DNA from: Schistosoma mansoni
Taxonomy: Eukaryota; Platyhelminthes; Trematoda; Strigeidida; Schistosomatidae
Assembly: GCF_000237925.1 (NCBI RefSeq)
Contig: NC_031496.1
Coordinates: forward strand, 23,137,288-23,201,287
Direction: 5' to 3'
DNA length: 64,000 nt
Below the pieces are notes generated by a model. It saw only the letters and a list, made by a program, of their open reading frames with translations. It was not told the origin of the DNA and searched no databases. This document shows, one piece after another, positions 35,842-46,881 of this stretch. Each line of letters starts with the position of its first letter. The stretch's first letter is position 1. Made by a program: the position numbers and the translations under genes.

Positions 35842-36861
35842 ATTGACAGGTGTATAAATAATTATCCTGAAAGTAAAAGGCTTATAGGTAAAGCATGCAT
35901 ATTATAGCATTATTTCAAAGAAAATTATTTTAAAATTGGAACAATTAGTCAAAGACAACCATCATTTGTTTAACAATAAGGCAAAACGCTTAAAAAGTTT
36001 TCAGGAGAAAAGCAGTATTTTACAGATTTTCTTCCCGACAAACAAATGTGCGCATAGATTGAGTATGAGTAAACAACTAAAACTGTAACAAACCAAACAG
36101 AATAGTGGATTTTAAACGCTTCTTGTGTTAGAGGAATTAGTGACATTAAGATACAATGCGAAGCACACAAAAATACGACAAATACTCCATGCATTCCAAG
36201 CAAACAAAAAAAAGAAACAAAGACAAACGTGTTGTCAATAAAGGCTAGATTTCCTAAATCTGATGTTAAAACATGACACATTGTCACTATTTTCCCAAGC
36301 CCGAGGAATAAAGTGCAAACATACCATTAAGTTTCCACAATGCGGATAAATATCTCGTTTAACACCTTTACTTTTCCCAAATCACCTACATTTCCCCGAA
36401 CATAAACACCGAATTCCACACTTCACCTTTACATTATCACGTCAAACAGTTATTTTTTCTCAAAAACTAACGGGTTAGTTTATTATCACCTGTATACCTA
36501 AGAAGTTCTCATTCGACGCCTCAGGGAAAGATATGTTAACCCTTAGTCTAGGACTAAACAATTTCGAAGCCGCCATGGAAAGTTTAATAAGAATCTATTT
36601 GGAAAATGGACGGTAAAGTTTCACTTTGCTGATTTAGCTGTCAACGCGTGAAACACTATCCAAACATGTATACGAGCGCTCCATCGCCAAATACCTCTCG
36701 AAAAAAACACTTCTTCACAGGAATACTTACAAAAGTTCAAAGTGTTGGATCCATTTTGTTTTCTGAACTAAATTCGGAACTGACCTTGGAATACTAATTT
36801 CACTTGTAAAAGCCGCCTTACAAACCTGTACAATAGATGTGAATGGTTCAAATGGTTGAGG
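35842..36861. other. Upstream region of SGF29
   Basis: Holds the SGF29 5' UTR/acceptor (near 35866) and presumably its promoter. A hydrophobic - strand ORF (35970-36287, about 103 codons from ATG) has no homology or splice support that I can see and is not called. Confidence 0.4.
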
Positions 36862-38991
36862 ACGGAATAGAAGAAGCTTCCGCTTAACGGACTTCCGTGT
36901 CTAGTAGCAGTGGATCACCAATACCTCCAGGCAAAAACCTAGGTATATGAACGATAATAGAGGAAAAAAAAGAATTTGGTAAATCATAATAATATGTTAT
37001 CCTTAGTCCTTAAGAATAAGTCAAGTTTCCTCTTACAGGACTCCTGGGAGGTCGCTTGGACTAGCTCAGTTGGCAGCGAATTCCAGCACTTGAAAACTCT
37101 AACGGGGTAGAAGTTGTGTCTGCAGTCTGTTCTGCTATATAGGGTCTCCAATTTCTGGGTGTTACCTCTCAGGTTAGTGTTATGACTAAGCTTAAGAAGA
37201 TGTTTAAGGGGATGACCAGAAGTATTAAGGATACTGTAAGTCATAAGAAGGTTACCTCTAAGACGCCTGTACTCTAACGGGTAAAGGTTAAGTGATTGGA
37301 GGAGCTCTTCATAAGGTTTGAATTTGAGTCCCCGAACTGATTTCGTGGCTCGACGTTGTATACGTTCCAGAGTGTCCTTATCCTTTTGGAGGGAGGGAGG
37401 AAATACTATGTTTCTGTACTCTAAATGGGGACGAACAAAACTATTAAAGATTATGTGGAAGGTTCTACCGTCAAACTGGCCAGAAATGCGCTTCAATGTT
37501 ACCAGTGCAAGGTTTGCTTGAACGGCGTTTTTGTCACAGTTCGCATACGATTTCAGGTCATAGGGTACCAACACTCCTAAATCTTTTTCGACTTGGGAAA
37601 CTTCTAGAGAGGAGTTACCTAAGTTGTAACTATAGTCTGCAACATTTCTCAGATGGACTACTTTGCACTTTGAAGTGTTGAAGGTAAGTCCGTTGTCGTC
37701 TGCCCAACTTTGAAGTCGAGTCAGATCCTCCTGAAGAACTAGTATATCATTATGATTACGTATCTCTCTCCAAAGTTTCACATCATCAGCAAAAAGCAAT
37801 AAGTCAGATGAAACTTGTTGAGGAAGATCGTTAATATAAACCAAGAAGAGAAGAGGTCCTAGTATTGAGCCCTGGGGGACCCCACTAGGACATTCCATAG
37901 CCTGAGAGAGAGTGAAGTTAACCCTGACCTTAAAGTGTCGGTTTTCTAAATATGAAGTGAGCCAATCAATCAAAGGGGGTTTTATACCCAATCGTCTAAG
38001 CTTCTTGATAAGACATGCGTGGTTGACCCTATCAAAAGCTTTTGAGAAATCCAGGTAGATGACGTCAACCTTCCCCTTGCGATCAAGGATGGTTGTCCAT
38101 CTATCCACCGCAGTCAGCAGGTTGGTCATACAAGAATGATCTTTTCTGAAACCATGCTGAAACCATGTTGAGGTGAGAAGAACTTTGAGGATGATAAGTA
38201 TTCTAATATACCGTCGTATATTAGGGATTCCATAATTTTGGAAGGTATGGAGAGAAGGGCCACTGGTTGGTAGCTTGAGGGTTCACTGCGTCGACCTCCT
38301 TTGAAAATTGGTGTGATGTGGGCCAGCTTCCAAATTTCCGGTAGTTTGCCTCTGCTTAGCGAGTGTGCAAACATCACGCTAAGTGGTGTCGCCAGGATTG
38401 AAGCTGCTTCCCTCAAAACAGCGGAATGAACCATATCCGGACCAGGAGAAGTGTCTTTTCTTAGGTGCTGCAGTTTACGGAGCACCAGGTCAGCACTCAG
38501 ATCCACGGAAAAGCGTCTCGCGAGATTCCTTAGGGATGTTCCGGATGAGATTTCGTTCAGAATACGGTATGTCGGGCAGTATTCTTACGTTCCCATCGGA
38601 TTTCAGTAAGTGACTGGCTAGCAGGACGTCCTCTACGTCGGAGGCATTCTTAAGTGTAACACGAAGCAGCCTCGGGTGGTTTAGGTGGTTAGAGTCCTTC
38701 CCCCGAGTGAGCCGTGTGACGGTTAAAGGCTCTGTTCTAGGGAGTTCAAGCCTCTTGTTTAATTCTCCCCAGAGCATCCTATCATTTTTGTTCTGCAAAC
38801 TGAGAGGAAGGTCGGGGTTGTCAATAAGGTTCATGATTATGACAGAGTCGTCACGAACCGTAATTGATTTCCCAGGTTTTCCAGGGCGTCTAGGTTTGTT
38901 ATCGTGTTGTTTGGATGTCGAGGCGCGTTCTCGATTCCTGGGCTCAGTGATGACCGGGTGGACAGTCTTGGGGGTAGACTGTACGGAATAG
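36862..38991 (-). mobile_element. CR1/SR1-like LINE copy 1, endonuclease deleted
   Basis: Read on the - strand: an ORF1-like segment (38991 to 38490, with HPRLLRVTLKNASDVEDVLL and RILPDIPYSERN) runs almost directly into the start of the RT domain (ORF from 38506). The apurinic-type endonuclease and the rest of ORF1 are missing. RT continues to 36984 and a 120 bp 3' UTR follows to about 36862. The 3' UTR is shared with the neighbouring copy ending at 38992. The fusion of ORF1 to RT shows an internal deletion. Confidence 0.82.
36984..38506 (-). pseudogene. CR1-like reverse transcriptase, one frameshift
   Basis: The domain order is complete: IWKLAHITPIFKGG, then a broken join near 38150. Then come VDVIYLDFSKAFDRVNHACL (block A), PSGVPQGSILGPLLFLVYIN (block B), the catalytic LLLFADDVKLW (block C), SKCKVVHL and the C-terminal thumb to the stop at 36984. 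The 381-codon ORF from 38129 is uninterrupted. The only visible lesion is an 11 bp tandem duplication (ctgaaaccatg at 38146-38156 and 38157-38167), which shifts the frame between the two ORFs. The copy is therefore fairly young. Confidence 0.9.
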
Positions 38992-39420
38992 ACGAAGGTT
39001 TCGCCTAACGGGTTTCCGTATCGAGTAGCAGTGGATCAATGGTACCTTCGTGTAGAAACCTGTTTGTGTTTATCGGTAAAAAGAGAAACAATAGTAAATA
39101 CTGTGCTGAGTCCTTGAGAATAAGTCGTTTCCCTTCGAAGGACTTCTGGGAAGTCGCTTGCACCATCTCAGCAAGCCAGCAATTGCAGAACAAGACAAGC
39201 CCCTAAAAATAAAATGTGTTCATACAGTCAATTCTTCGACAGTGTGTCTCTCTAATTGAAAGGTCACCTCAGCGACGCCTTACTATTATAGATAAAGATT
39301 CAGTGATTTTGAATTTGAGTGGTCAAACTGAATTTGTGGCCCGTCTTTCGGTACCTTCCTATGTATTCTTATCTTATGGAGTGAGGGGAAAAACACCTTA
39401 TATATATCAGTAGGATTCTT
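38992..39420 (-). repeat. CR1/SR1-like LINE copy 2, 3' end only
   Basis: RT C-terminal remnant (MVQATSQKSFEGK, parallel to LVQATSQESCKRK in copy 1) plus the 3' UTR ending at 38992 (ttccgt on the - strand). Decayed RT homology continues up to about 39420. It abuts copy 1 without spacer, head to tail. Confidence 0.75.
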
Positions 39421-39555
39421 TCCTTTAGGCGTGTTGTGGTCTGATGATTCCAATATAGTAACCATGATTCTTTGAAATATAGAAGGCCGTCTGCTTTGTT
39501 CTCGTTCTGAGTTTAGTATGGGGATACAAGGAATGCGTGAGTTTGGAGGACCATT

Positions 39556-39725
39556 ACTTACTCACTTACACCTGTTACGCCTTATGAAGGAACATAGGCC
39601 GCCCACCAGCACTCGCCACACAACCGTGTCCTGGGCAATCTTTTCCAGTTACTGTTCATCCTTTTCATGTCTGCTTCCAATTTCTGACGCAGTGTGTTCT
39701 TCGCTTTTCCTCTTAGCAGATTAGT
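39556..39725 (-). repeat. RTE/SR2-like LINE 3' end
   Basis: The reverse complement of cacctgttacgccttatgaaggaacataggccgcccacc ... matches the 3' terminal coding part of the RTE copies at 52229-52691 and 62244-62437. It is preceded on this strand by a cttactcactta tail, the element's short-tandem 3' end. Confidence 0.75.
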
Positions 39726-40900
39726 AGGTGTTAGATTATGCCGTCAACTCTCAAGGTTGATTATACCAGTTTAGGCCAGTTATTGGTCAAGTGCATATCG
39801 TTATTTTGTAGATGAGATGTTATATTCAGACCAGAGACTTATAAATCCAGATTCTGGTTGATGAATCCATTCAAGTAGATCGATCGAGAATTCTGTAGGT
39901 AAACCAATCACATGAAAAGGTCTATCAATGTAAAAGTATTTCCACCTATTATTCCATCATAGCATGTACACCAACGTTGTTGGTGTGTAAAAAATCCAAT
40001 CTAGGTTTGGGCGAGGAATAACTGTCTGGTAAGAGAAGAAACGCGTGTAATTGGGGTAACAACGGTTCCAAATTTCATCATAAATACAAATATATGATGT
40101 TACCTAAACAAATATTACCACTCAGTTATTCAACCAATAATTGTTTCGACAATAATCGATCTAAATTACAATTAATATACAAATTGATAAGAAATATAAG
40201 AAAATTACCGAGCGCACCAAAAAATAAGTGTCATTCTATCCTTTCTGGATAGATCAAGTAAAAATCCATTCAAAAAGTAATCGTTTGTTGTTTATAACTC
40301 AAAGTGTTTCCAATTCTGGGAAAGTGCTCCAATTCACAACCAAAATTCACGATCCCAGTCAAATCAAGCAACACAATCAAAGAGGGAACAATCAATATGG
40401 CTGCCGCCAAGATTGAATATCAATTAAAACAACATGGATACAGTTCAGGAAGAAACACAGAAACTTAGTGAAAGCGAAAGAGAAAAAAAATGCTAAAACT
40501 GTTATGAAATGAAACATTACAATCTCAAATGGCATCAAAAAGATTAACAATAATGTACAAATAAAAAGCCATTACGAAAAAGTTTCAAATGTATGCATGG
40601 AGGGATTTTCACACACGAAACCTTCAAAATGGATCTTACAGTGTGAATTCAACTGCTAAATTTCACTTCATTATTGATAGGCGATGATTTCAGTCAAAAG
40701 TGTACTACTGACTCTATGTGGTGAATGCAGAAAATTATTCTTTGACATTTTAAATTGTTACCCATTAAATTTATATGAAAAAATTCAGTATTTTCACTTC
40801 CAAAGCAAACACCTAAAACCTTGTGCAGGGTAAATTATTCAAACCCAAATCCATAACTTCAATATAGTCTACCTAACTTCAATAATTTCATAATAAGTTG
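39726..40900. other. Gene-free stretch downstream of the LINE cluster
   Basis: No exon or repeat recognised. Confidence 0.4.
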
Positions 40901-40906
40901 GAATTT

Positions 40907-41012
40907 CTCTTCAATGCTTCTAGGTTTTCCATCGTGGTCTAGCTTCGATTGACTTATGAATTCAAATATTAAATTACTATAAAATTCACAAAACCCCTCT
41001 CTGAAGATAATT
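40907..41012 (+). repeat. SINE 3'-tail fragment
   Basis: Matches the last 100 bp of the hammerhead SINE family (ggttttccatcgtggtctag, then a tail of the form ttcacaaaacccc), here without the tRNA and ribozyme parts. Confidence 0.7.
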
Positions 41013-41058
41013 AAAAGATGACCTGATTGATTTAACAAATGTAAGTGGTATTGTGTCA

Positions 41059-41064
41059 TTTATT
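41059..41064 (-). terminator. Possible poly(A) signal for the APMAP-like gene
   Basis: AATAAA on the - strand about 225 bp after the stop codon; the nearest canonical hexamer I found. Confidence 0.4.
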
Positions 41065-41289
41065 ATTGATTAACTAATTTACACATTACAAAATTTGTAC
41101 AGAATAACTAAATATTAAAAAAAGCAACTAAGTCAAACTACCAACAACAACGAAAATAAGAAATCAAGATAGTGATGTATGTTTTAAAGATAGGTCAACG
41201 TATTGAATGAAGAACAACAAATTAATTATGTTCATCAAATTACACGGTATTCATCTTTGGAATTTAAGAATTTCGAAATTTTATGAAAA

Positions 41290-44200
41290 TTAATTTGATA
41301 ATCTTTTTAAACGACCAATGTAAGGTAAATAGAAGCTTCCAGTGTATAAAATATCATCATGTTCTAGTACTTCACAAGCATTCGGTAATTCATTTTGTAA
41401 ATCTTTCCAAATTTCAATTATCTGTCCATTTTCATCTAAACGAATTAACATTGATGATTTTCCTTTTGGTGTTGGTTTGAATGGAAGCATGGAGATAATC
41501 TATTGTTAACATGAAAAAATGAAATATTGAACTCTTACTAAGTTTAGTGGGAAATTACACAGAAGTTAAATATGTGTCACTAGATTCTCTGATCTACATG
41601 TATCATAACTCATTTAGAAGGTATTGTGAAGGCTAGTTTAATTTGTAATTAGATTTAGCTACAGATTTACATCAGTTAAGGTACAGGTGGAAACCAGGGG
41701 ACATTTCTCACTTGTTCCATCCCATTATGGAACCCTTCAAAGTTTGCTCCTACTAAAGAACCGATATAGAATCGTTTGACCTTTGTTTATTTTCTCTGAA
41801 ATGAGTTCTGTAGGTTTTATTGGAAGTTTATGACTGATAAATGTCAACCTTGCTGGTAATAAGACAGTCATCCTCAATAATATTGTGTGATTGTAGCACT
41901 ATATCATTAGTTAGTTGATGTTGAAAATGTCCACGTCCACTGTTCTAGGTTTACTACTCAGCTGCCAATGAATTCAAAAATGTAGTGACAATTGAATGAA
42001 AAATATTGAGTACAAGAAATACAGGAAGATTAATAACCATACACTAGAAGCTAATTGACGAATACGTGGATAAGCTGGTAGATGGTTGAGTAGAAGTACA
42101 GATAGAGGCTCATCACGAAGATTTGATACAGGAACCCAGTAACCACCACGTGGACTAGCTTTGATATTATCCGGATAACCAGGTAGTCCATCACTAAACA
42201 CAGTCACTTCACCTCCGTCCAATGGAATTCGTAAAACTCGAAGTTTCATTGTTTCAACGACTAATATGGATTTGCCGTCATTACAAAGTTCGATTCCATT
42301 GGGAAAGCGTAAACCATCCATTATGTGACTGTATTGACCAGTTCGTGTATCAACCATTGTTAGCCTAAAAAATGTTTAGAGAAAAAACACATCAATAAGG
42401 ATTGGTGTTCCGGAAATACAAAATAATTGGTAGGCGTAGCCAAGCTTTATTTCATGAAGGTTCTAAAGTACATCACATTAATCTGATCTTATTATAGCTT
42501 TAACAGTTATTGAAGTCTATTGTTTCATCCATATCTGTTTTGTGCAAGTTTGTATATTTTTAGGTTTATTTCTCAGAATATAATGGTGATATCGTCGTTA
42601 CTAAGAAGAGTGTGATATTTGTATACAACATTTTGGTTCCCGATGGTCATTAGAATAATGTTTCATTGTATCCAAACCAACTTATTTAGTTGTTATTTAG
42701 CAGCATTAAAAGACTTAATTCTAAGCATTTAGAAAAGAAGTATCCAACTGGCTCATTATCAAAATACTGTTGTAATACAACTGTATACTTCTCTTAATCT
42801 TTTAAAAATAGTTTTCGTCTAGTAAACACTAATCAGTTGTGCTGAATTTCTCTAGAAAAATCAACACGGAAGACTGAAAGGATACATTTACCAATGCCTA
42901 GTACTGTGTAACATGATTCTGTCTTGAGAGTTAGGGATCTAATTTTTGTCAGGAAATTTATTGGTAAACGCTGAATGTTTTGTTTTTGTCTTCTGGTTAT
43001 AACTCAATGGGAACTTCTGCAGTTAAGAAATCAATTATAAACAGATGCTTATTACGACTAAACGGAATATACCAAATCAAATAGAATATTTCTTATTTTA
43101 TTAACACTAACCGATCATCGACTAGTATACAGTATTTTATTGTCTAGATCTTAGTGATAAACAGGTTTGTCAATAAGTTGTAAGATGTTCACTAGACTAG
43201 ATGATTTGAATTTGTTCCATACCTTGTCTAATATCAGGTAATTTGTGTTAGTCGGCACTCATCGCATTATATCTGCATTTTCGACATAGTTGATTCTATC
43301 TACATTTTCTTAAACTGTATCACCGAGCATTACAGTCAAAAGTACCGTTACTGAACAAGTGTTTGCGACTGTCCTTTTGTAAGACTTTCTCTTTGAAAAA
43401 TTGGCTGCTCGAGACTTCAGTTGCGTCTTTTTGACGAGTCCCAACTAATATACAACTTAGGTCGATGAGTTTCCGTTGACTAGCTCTGATGAATTAGTAT
43501 TAAATGTTTTTTCATAGTTGCAAGCGTGAGTCAAATGAAGCTAAACCGCCATGGAAAACCTGGAATCACTGGACGGCCGTTTCGTCCTATTGTGGGACTC
43601 CTCAGCAGTGCTCATCCACAACCTCGCCTCGCGAGATTCGAACCCAGGACCTACCAGTCTCGCGCAACTATAAAAATACTAAATCTCCAGAAAACCTCTT
43701 CTGATAATATTACTAAATGCTTACATATTTCAGGATGAAATTCATAAAAAGAGTATCATCGTAAACCTAGTTAAAAACACCTGCATCTCAGAGTTGATGT
43801 TCACTCTGGGACTCGAACCCAGTACCTTTCGCTTCAAACGCCATCGCGTTATCCACTCGGCCACTGAGTCCCGATAGCCACTTGCTTGTGCAATGGGGTG
43901 AAGTTGAAATTTACTCAGTATTGTTTGTTTGAATATTCAAACAAACAATGCTGAGTAAATTTCAACTAGTTAAAAGTAGGTATGCATTAAACTACTGAAA
44001 TATAAATAATTTATGAAAAACTTATCATTACCTTCCACTAGGTAATCCCTCTAAAATTGTTGTCCATAAATGTTGTAATGTATTTTTTGTACTAGCTTCA
44101 GTAATAATGAGACTACCATTTGGTAAAATTACGGAATCATCAAAAAATGTAACTTTGAAATTTTCATCTAAAGGGAACAATTTCTTCACACTACCTAAAA

Positions 44201-44795
44201 GATTCCAAAATATAATCAATACCATTATTATCATTATTATTTATTGAACCGACCATCTTTTACCGAAACAGATAATACACCTAAATAAGCATCCGTAACC
44301 AAGAAATTCTCCGAATTATTGAACAATTTTAAACCTAATGGTCTACCACATTCATGTACACCAACTAAAAAAAATTTTGGTATATATTAGTGAACAAGAT
44401 ACAAAAGAACAAAAAATTACTGCAATTCAATGAACCAAGTGTTGCATGAATATAAATCCCAGAATCATTTATTCTTAATATTTTCCCTTGAATTACGGTA
44501 GTATACAATGAACCTATTGAATGATTTGCCAATTAAGAAAATACAAAAACCAAAAAAAGTTACATTACTTACCATTATGATAAATTAAACTTTCAGGACC
44601 ATTATAATTTATCAAATCAATTTTTTCTAAATTTCCATATTTTTTATTGATAATAAGTTGATCATTCAATTCAATGGATGGTTTAACATGGTAAATATAT
44701 GATGAATTAGTTGATGTATTCAAAAGACAATGTAGTATATATCCAATACAAATGACTATTATTGATCTAAAAACAAGTTTTTTCAGCTCTATCAT
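41290..44795 (-). CDS. APMAP: APMAP-like strictosidine-synthase-family protein (six exons)
   Basis: Exons in coding order: 44573-44795, 44421-44513, 44254-44364, 44032-44194, 42043-42364, 41290-41499. Phases agree and total 374 codons with stop, 373 aa (human APMAP has 416). Residues about 11-25 form a single hydrophobic anchor (SIIVICIGYILHCLL) after a short basic N-terminus, so a type II membrane protein is expected. Family marks are GPESL (residues 67-71), HECGRPLG, VTDAYLGVL, GLRFPNGIEL, VVETMKLRVLRI, LPGYPDNIKAS-GGYWVP, and YTGSFYLPYIGRL at the end. This is a six-bladed beta-propeller fold of the strictosidine synthase/paraoxonase-like superfamily; animal APMAP is reported to have arylesterase activity and no alkaloid role. 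One intron is only 59 bp (44195-44253). The big intron 42365-44031 hosts SINEs. Confidence 0.9.
43504..43670 (-). repeat. Hammerhead SINE copy, sense to APMAP
   Basis: On the - strand: the tRNA-like B-box region (gggttcgaatctcgcgag), then the hammerhead (43567-43610), then the 3' body (ggttttccatggcggtttag...). It has the same organisation as the other family members in this window. Confidence 0.85.
43567..43610 (-). ncRNA. Hammerhead ribozyme with complete core
   Basis: The - strand reads CACTG / CTGAGGA / GTCC-CACAATA-GGAC / GAAA / CGGCCGTC / CAGTG. All invariant positions are present: CUGANGA (position 7 may vary), GAAA, and a GUC cleavage triplet ending at 43572. Stem II is 4 bp with a 7-base loop, stem I is 5 bp (CACTG with CAGTG), and stem III is the very short ACGGCCGU palindrome typical of schistosome hammerheads. 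Short stem III forms often need dimers or tertiary contacts, so activity in a single copy is uncertain. Confidence 0.7.
43783..43895 (-). repeat. SM-alpha-like SINE head (tRNA part only)
   Basis: The - strand carries an A-box region (tggccgagtgg), a B box (gggttcgagtccc) and the leader catcaactctgagatgcagg seen also at 58390-58420, but the hammerhead that should follow is cut off. A functional tRNA is unlikely because no acceptor stem pairs. Confidence 0.75.
43903..43966. repeat. 64 bp near-perfect palindrome
   Basis: gttgaaatttactcag... at 43903 is mirrored in reverse complement to 43966 with a single mismatched pair and no spacer (centre gaat/attc). It lies directly beside the SINE head. 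Confidence 0.92.
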
Positions 44796-44813
44796 TAGAA
44801 TAGTGTCTTTATA

Positions 44814-44863
44814 ACTTATTAACCATACAATCTATCTATCTATCTATATATATATACATAAAT
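44814..44863. repeat. TCTA/TA microsatellite upstream of APMAP
   Basis: Short runs of ctat and ta repeats about 35-65 bp before the APMAP start codon, in the 5' UTR or promoter. Confidence 0.8.
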
Positions 44864-45112
44864 AGACCAAAGTAACTTTGACAAAAAAAAAACTACAAAT
44901 ATGATCAATAATATTTTGTCGAATTCTGTTACTGTGTTAATCTGGAATTTACTGACCTAAAACTTGTTTTACAAACATAGATTTTCTAGTGTGCTTTACA
45001 CAATAAAACATAATTATTATTGACCATATGACTATATTTAATCAAACGCTAATGAGTGTTTAATAATTTCATTGGTATTTTGATAGTTCTTTAAAATGAT
45101 TAATTGTTTTAT

Positions 45113-45332
45113 AGAGTTGAGATCATGAGTCAATTGGAGCTGGTAGGTCCTGGATTCGACTCTCGAGAGTGCGGGGTCGTGGATGCGCACTGGTGAGGAG
45201 TCCCATAATAGGACGAAACGGCCGTCCAATGCTTCCAGGTTTTCCATGGTGGTCTAGCTTCAATCGACGCATGATCTCAACTCTATAAAATTACTAAAAT
45301 CTCCACCAAACCCCTTCTGATCAATTATTTTG
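45113..45332 (+). repeat. Hammerhead SINE copy with fold-back ends
   Basis: The right-hand part is the ordinary family sequence: B-box region, hammerhead (45188-45232; core GTGAGGA instead of CTGANGA, that is C3 to G) and 3' tail (aaatctccaccaaacccc). The left 28 bp (gagttgagatcatgagtcaa...) is the inverse of the family's own 3' end at 45266-45293, so the copy has inverted ends. Confidence 0.8.
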
Positions 45333-46655
45333 TTTAGGTTTTACACGTTATATGAAAGGATAAATCTAGTGTATGATATTTGTGATCAACTAGAGGGAAA
45401 CTCTGATATGTCAGATGGTTGAAAGTAGTTGATAGGAAACTCTGAACTCAAGTTTCATGCTACTCAGTGCTTATCAGAAATGTGTGCTAGTAAACTTGAA
45501 GGAAATGACACTCACTGTGAGATGTCAGGTACTCCTTGTTAAGAAGTACTAAACACTATGAAATTTAGGGGTGTAGATTCCTTTGCACTACCTTTCACCC
45601 ATCATATATATCTCGATGTAGTGAACGTGATGTTGAGTCATTTAGGCGATTGGCCACGTTGTAACTTGGCTTATAGAATTTGATAAGCACTAAATAAGTA
45701 GACAAACATTACATTGGTCATTATCTTGTGGTCAGCCAGCTGTTAGTATAAGACTTTTGATCTTGATTTTTTGATTTCTAGAAATAATTATTACTTAGGG
45801 AACAATAGTTAAATATAATTCAAAATTAACAGAACCCACTTATAATCTTAATGACTGAGATATAAAGTCTCTGATGGTCAAATTAAATCATATGGTCTCG
45901 AGTATCCAGAAGTGAGTTGCTTTCATTGTTAAGGGTGAATTTCGCATGTACATTGACTTCTAACAATTGACTCCATATAAGAGTAAACAATTATATCTGG
46001 CAAATCAGTGGCAATAATGTTGTTTGGGTTAAGGACTACTACATTAAATTCTTAACACTTTAGACCATAATGTCATACTATCCCTAGGCAATTGTTTAGA
46101 TAACCGATCTGAGTACAGATAGTTGTCTGTTGGCTATTTGTGAGACAGTTAATACTTCTAACAATCCATAGGAAAAGGATAATTGAACGGAGAATTCTTT
46201 TTCTAATGAATTCATATGATGTTCCACAGTTATATCCCTAAAATTATTGGTTAAAATAATAATTACATTTCTGGGAAATAAAGCTTTATATTACAGATAT
46301 TAGATTTATGTTTGTGAGTTAATGTGACAAGTTAATGAGGGTTTGCGGATATTGAAATAGTTTTCAACTTTACTTTAACGATGCATCTTTATGATGTTTA
46401 AAAACATTGGTAAGAGAGTAATAAAATAATAGTTGGGGTTAATTCTGATATGCTTTTAAAACTGACCAGCACAATGGATATTCAAACTGGAATAAAACGA
46501 ATGTAATCATGATAAATTTCAGTTGTGAAGATATTTGATGAGGAGGGGAATAAGTAAGTCAGCCACACTAAATCAAATATATATCTACTTTGTAATTGAA
46601 ATGAACAGTTATATAGTCGAAGTGCTCAAGTTATTTGTAGAAGATACAATCTACC
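45333..46655. other. Gene-free stretch
   Basis: No supported exon, RNA gene or repeat family. Confidence 0.35.
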
Positions 46656-46881
46656 TGTTAGCGGGACATAGATTGAATAAAGCATGTTTCGTGTACGATT
46701 GCGTTGGCGCATGCTGACTGGTCAAATTTTATCCAATCAGCGCTAGTCGATACTTGGAGAACACTCTAGAATCTCCTCGCGTAAAAACTATAAATATACT
46801 AACGTATTTCTTATTGAGTTTCTTACTTCCATCTGTCCTTGTTATTCGGAATATAATTTCGTTCCTGTGAATACTATAACA
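46656..46881 (+). repeat. LTR-like 226 bp segment (TGTTA...TAACA)
   Basis: Begins tgttagcggg and ends actataaca, a 5 bp TG/CA-type inverted terminus. It has a TATA-like ctataaatata at about 46788 and a GC-richer middle, unlike its surroundings. No second copy and no target duplication were found in the window, so this is a candidate only. Confidence 0.35.

Larger units (their letters stand above)
42365..44031 (-). other. APMAP intron 4
   Basis: A 1.7 kb intron holding a sense-strand hammerhead SINE (43504-43670), a SINE head (43783-43895) and a 64 bp palindrome (43903-43966). Sequence from 42365 to 43500 shows nothing recognised. Confidence 0.8.

Noticed and set aside
35970-36287. Hydrophobic - strand ORF of about 103 codons that looks like a membrane protein
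   Set aside because: No splice sites, no family pattern, and ORFs of this length are expected by chance in 64 kb of AT-rich DNA. Phe/Val/Cys richness is what AT-rich random frames give.
43783-43895. Possible Ser/Leu-type tRNA gene (A and B boxes present)
   Set aside because: No acceptor stem can be paired, and the downstream leader matches SM-alpha-like SINE sequence at 58390-58420.
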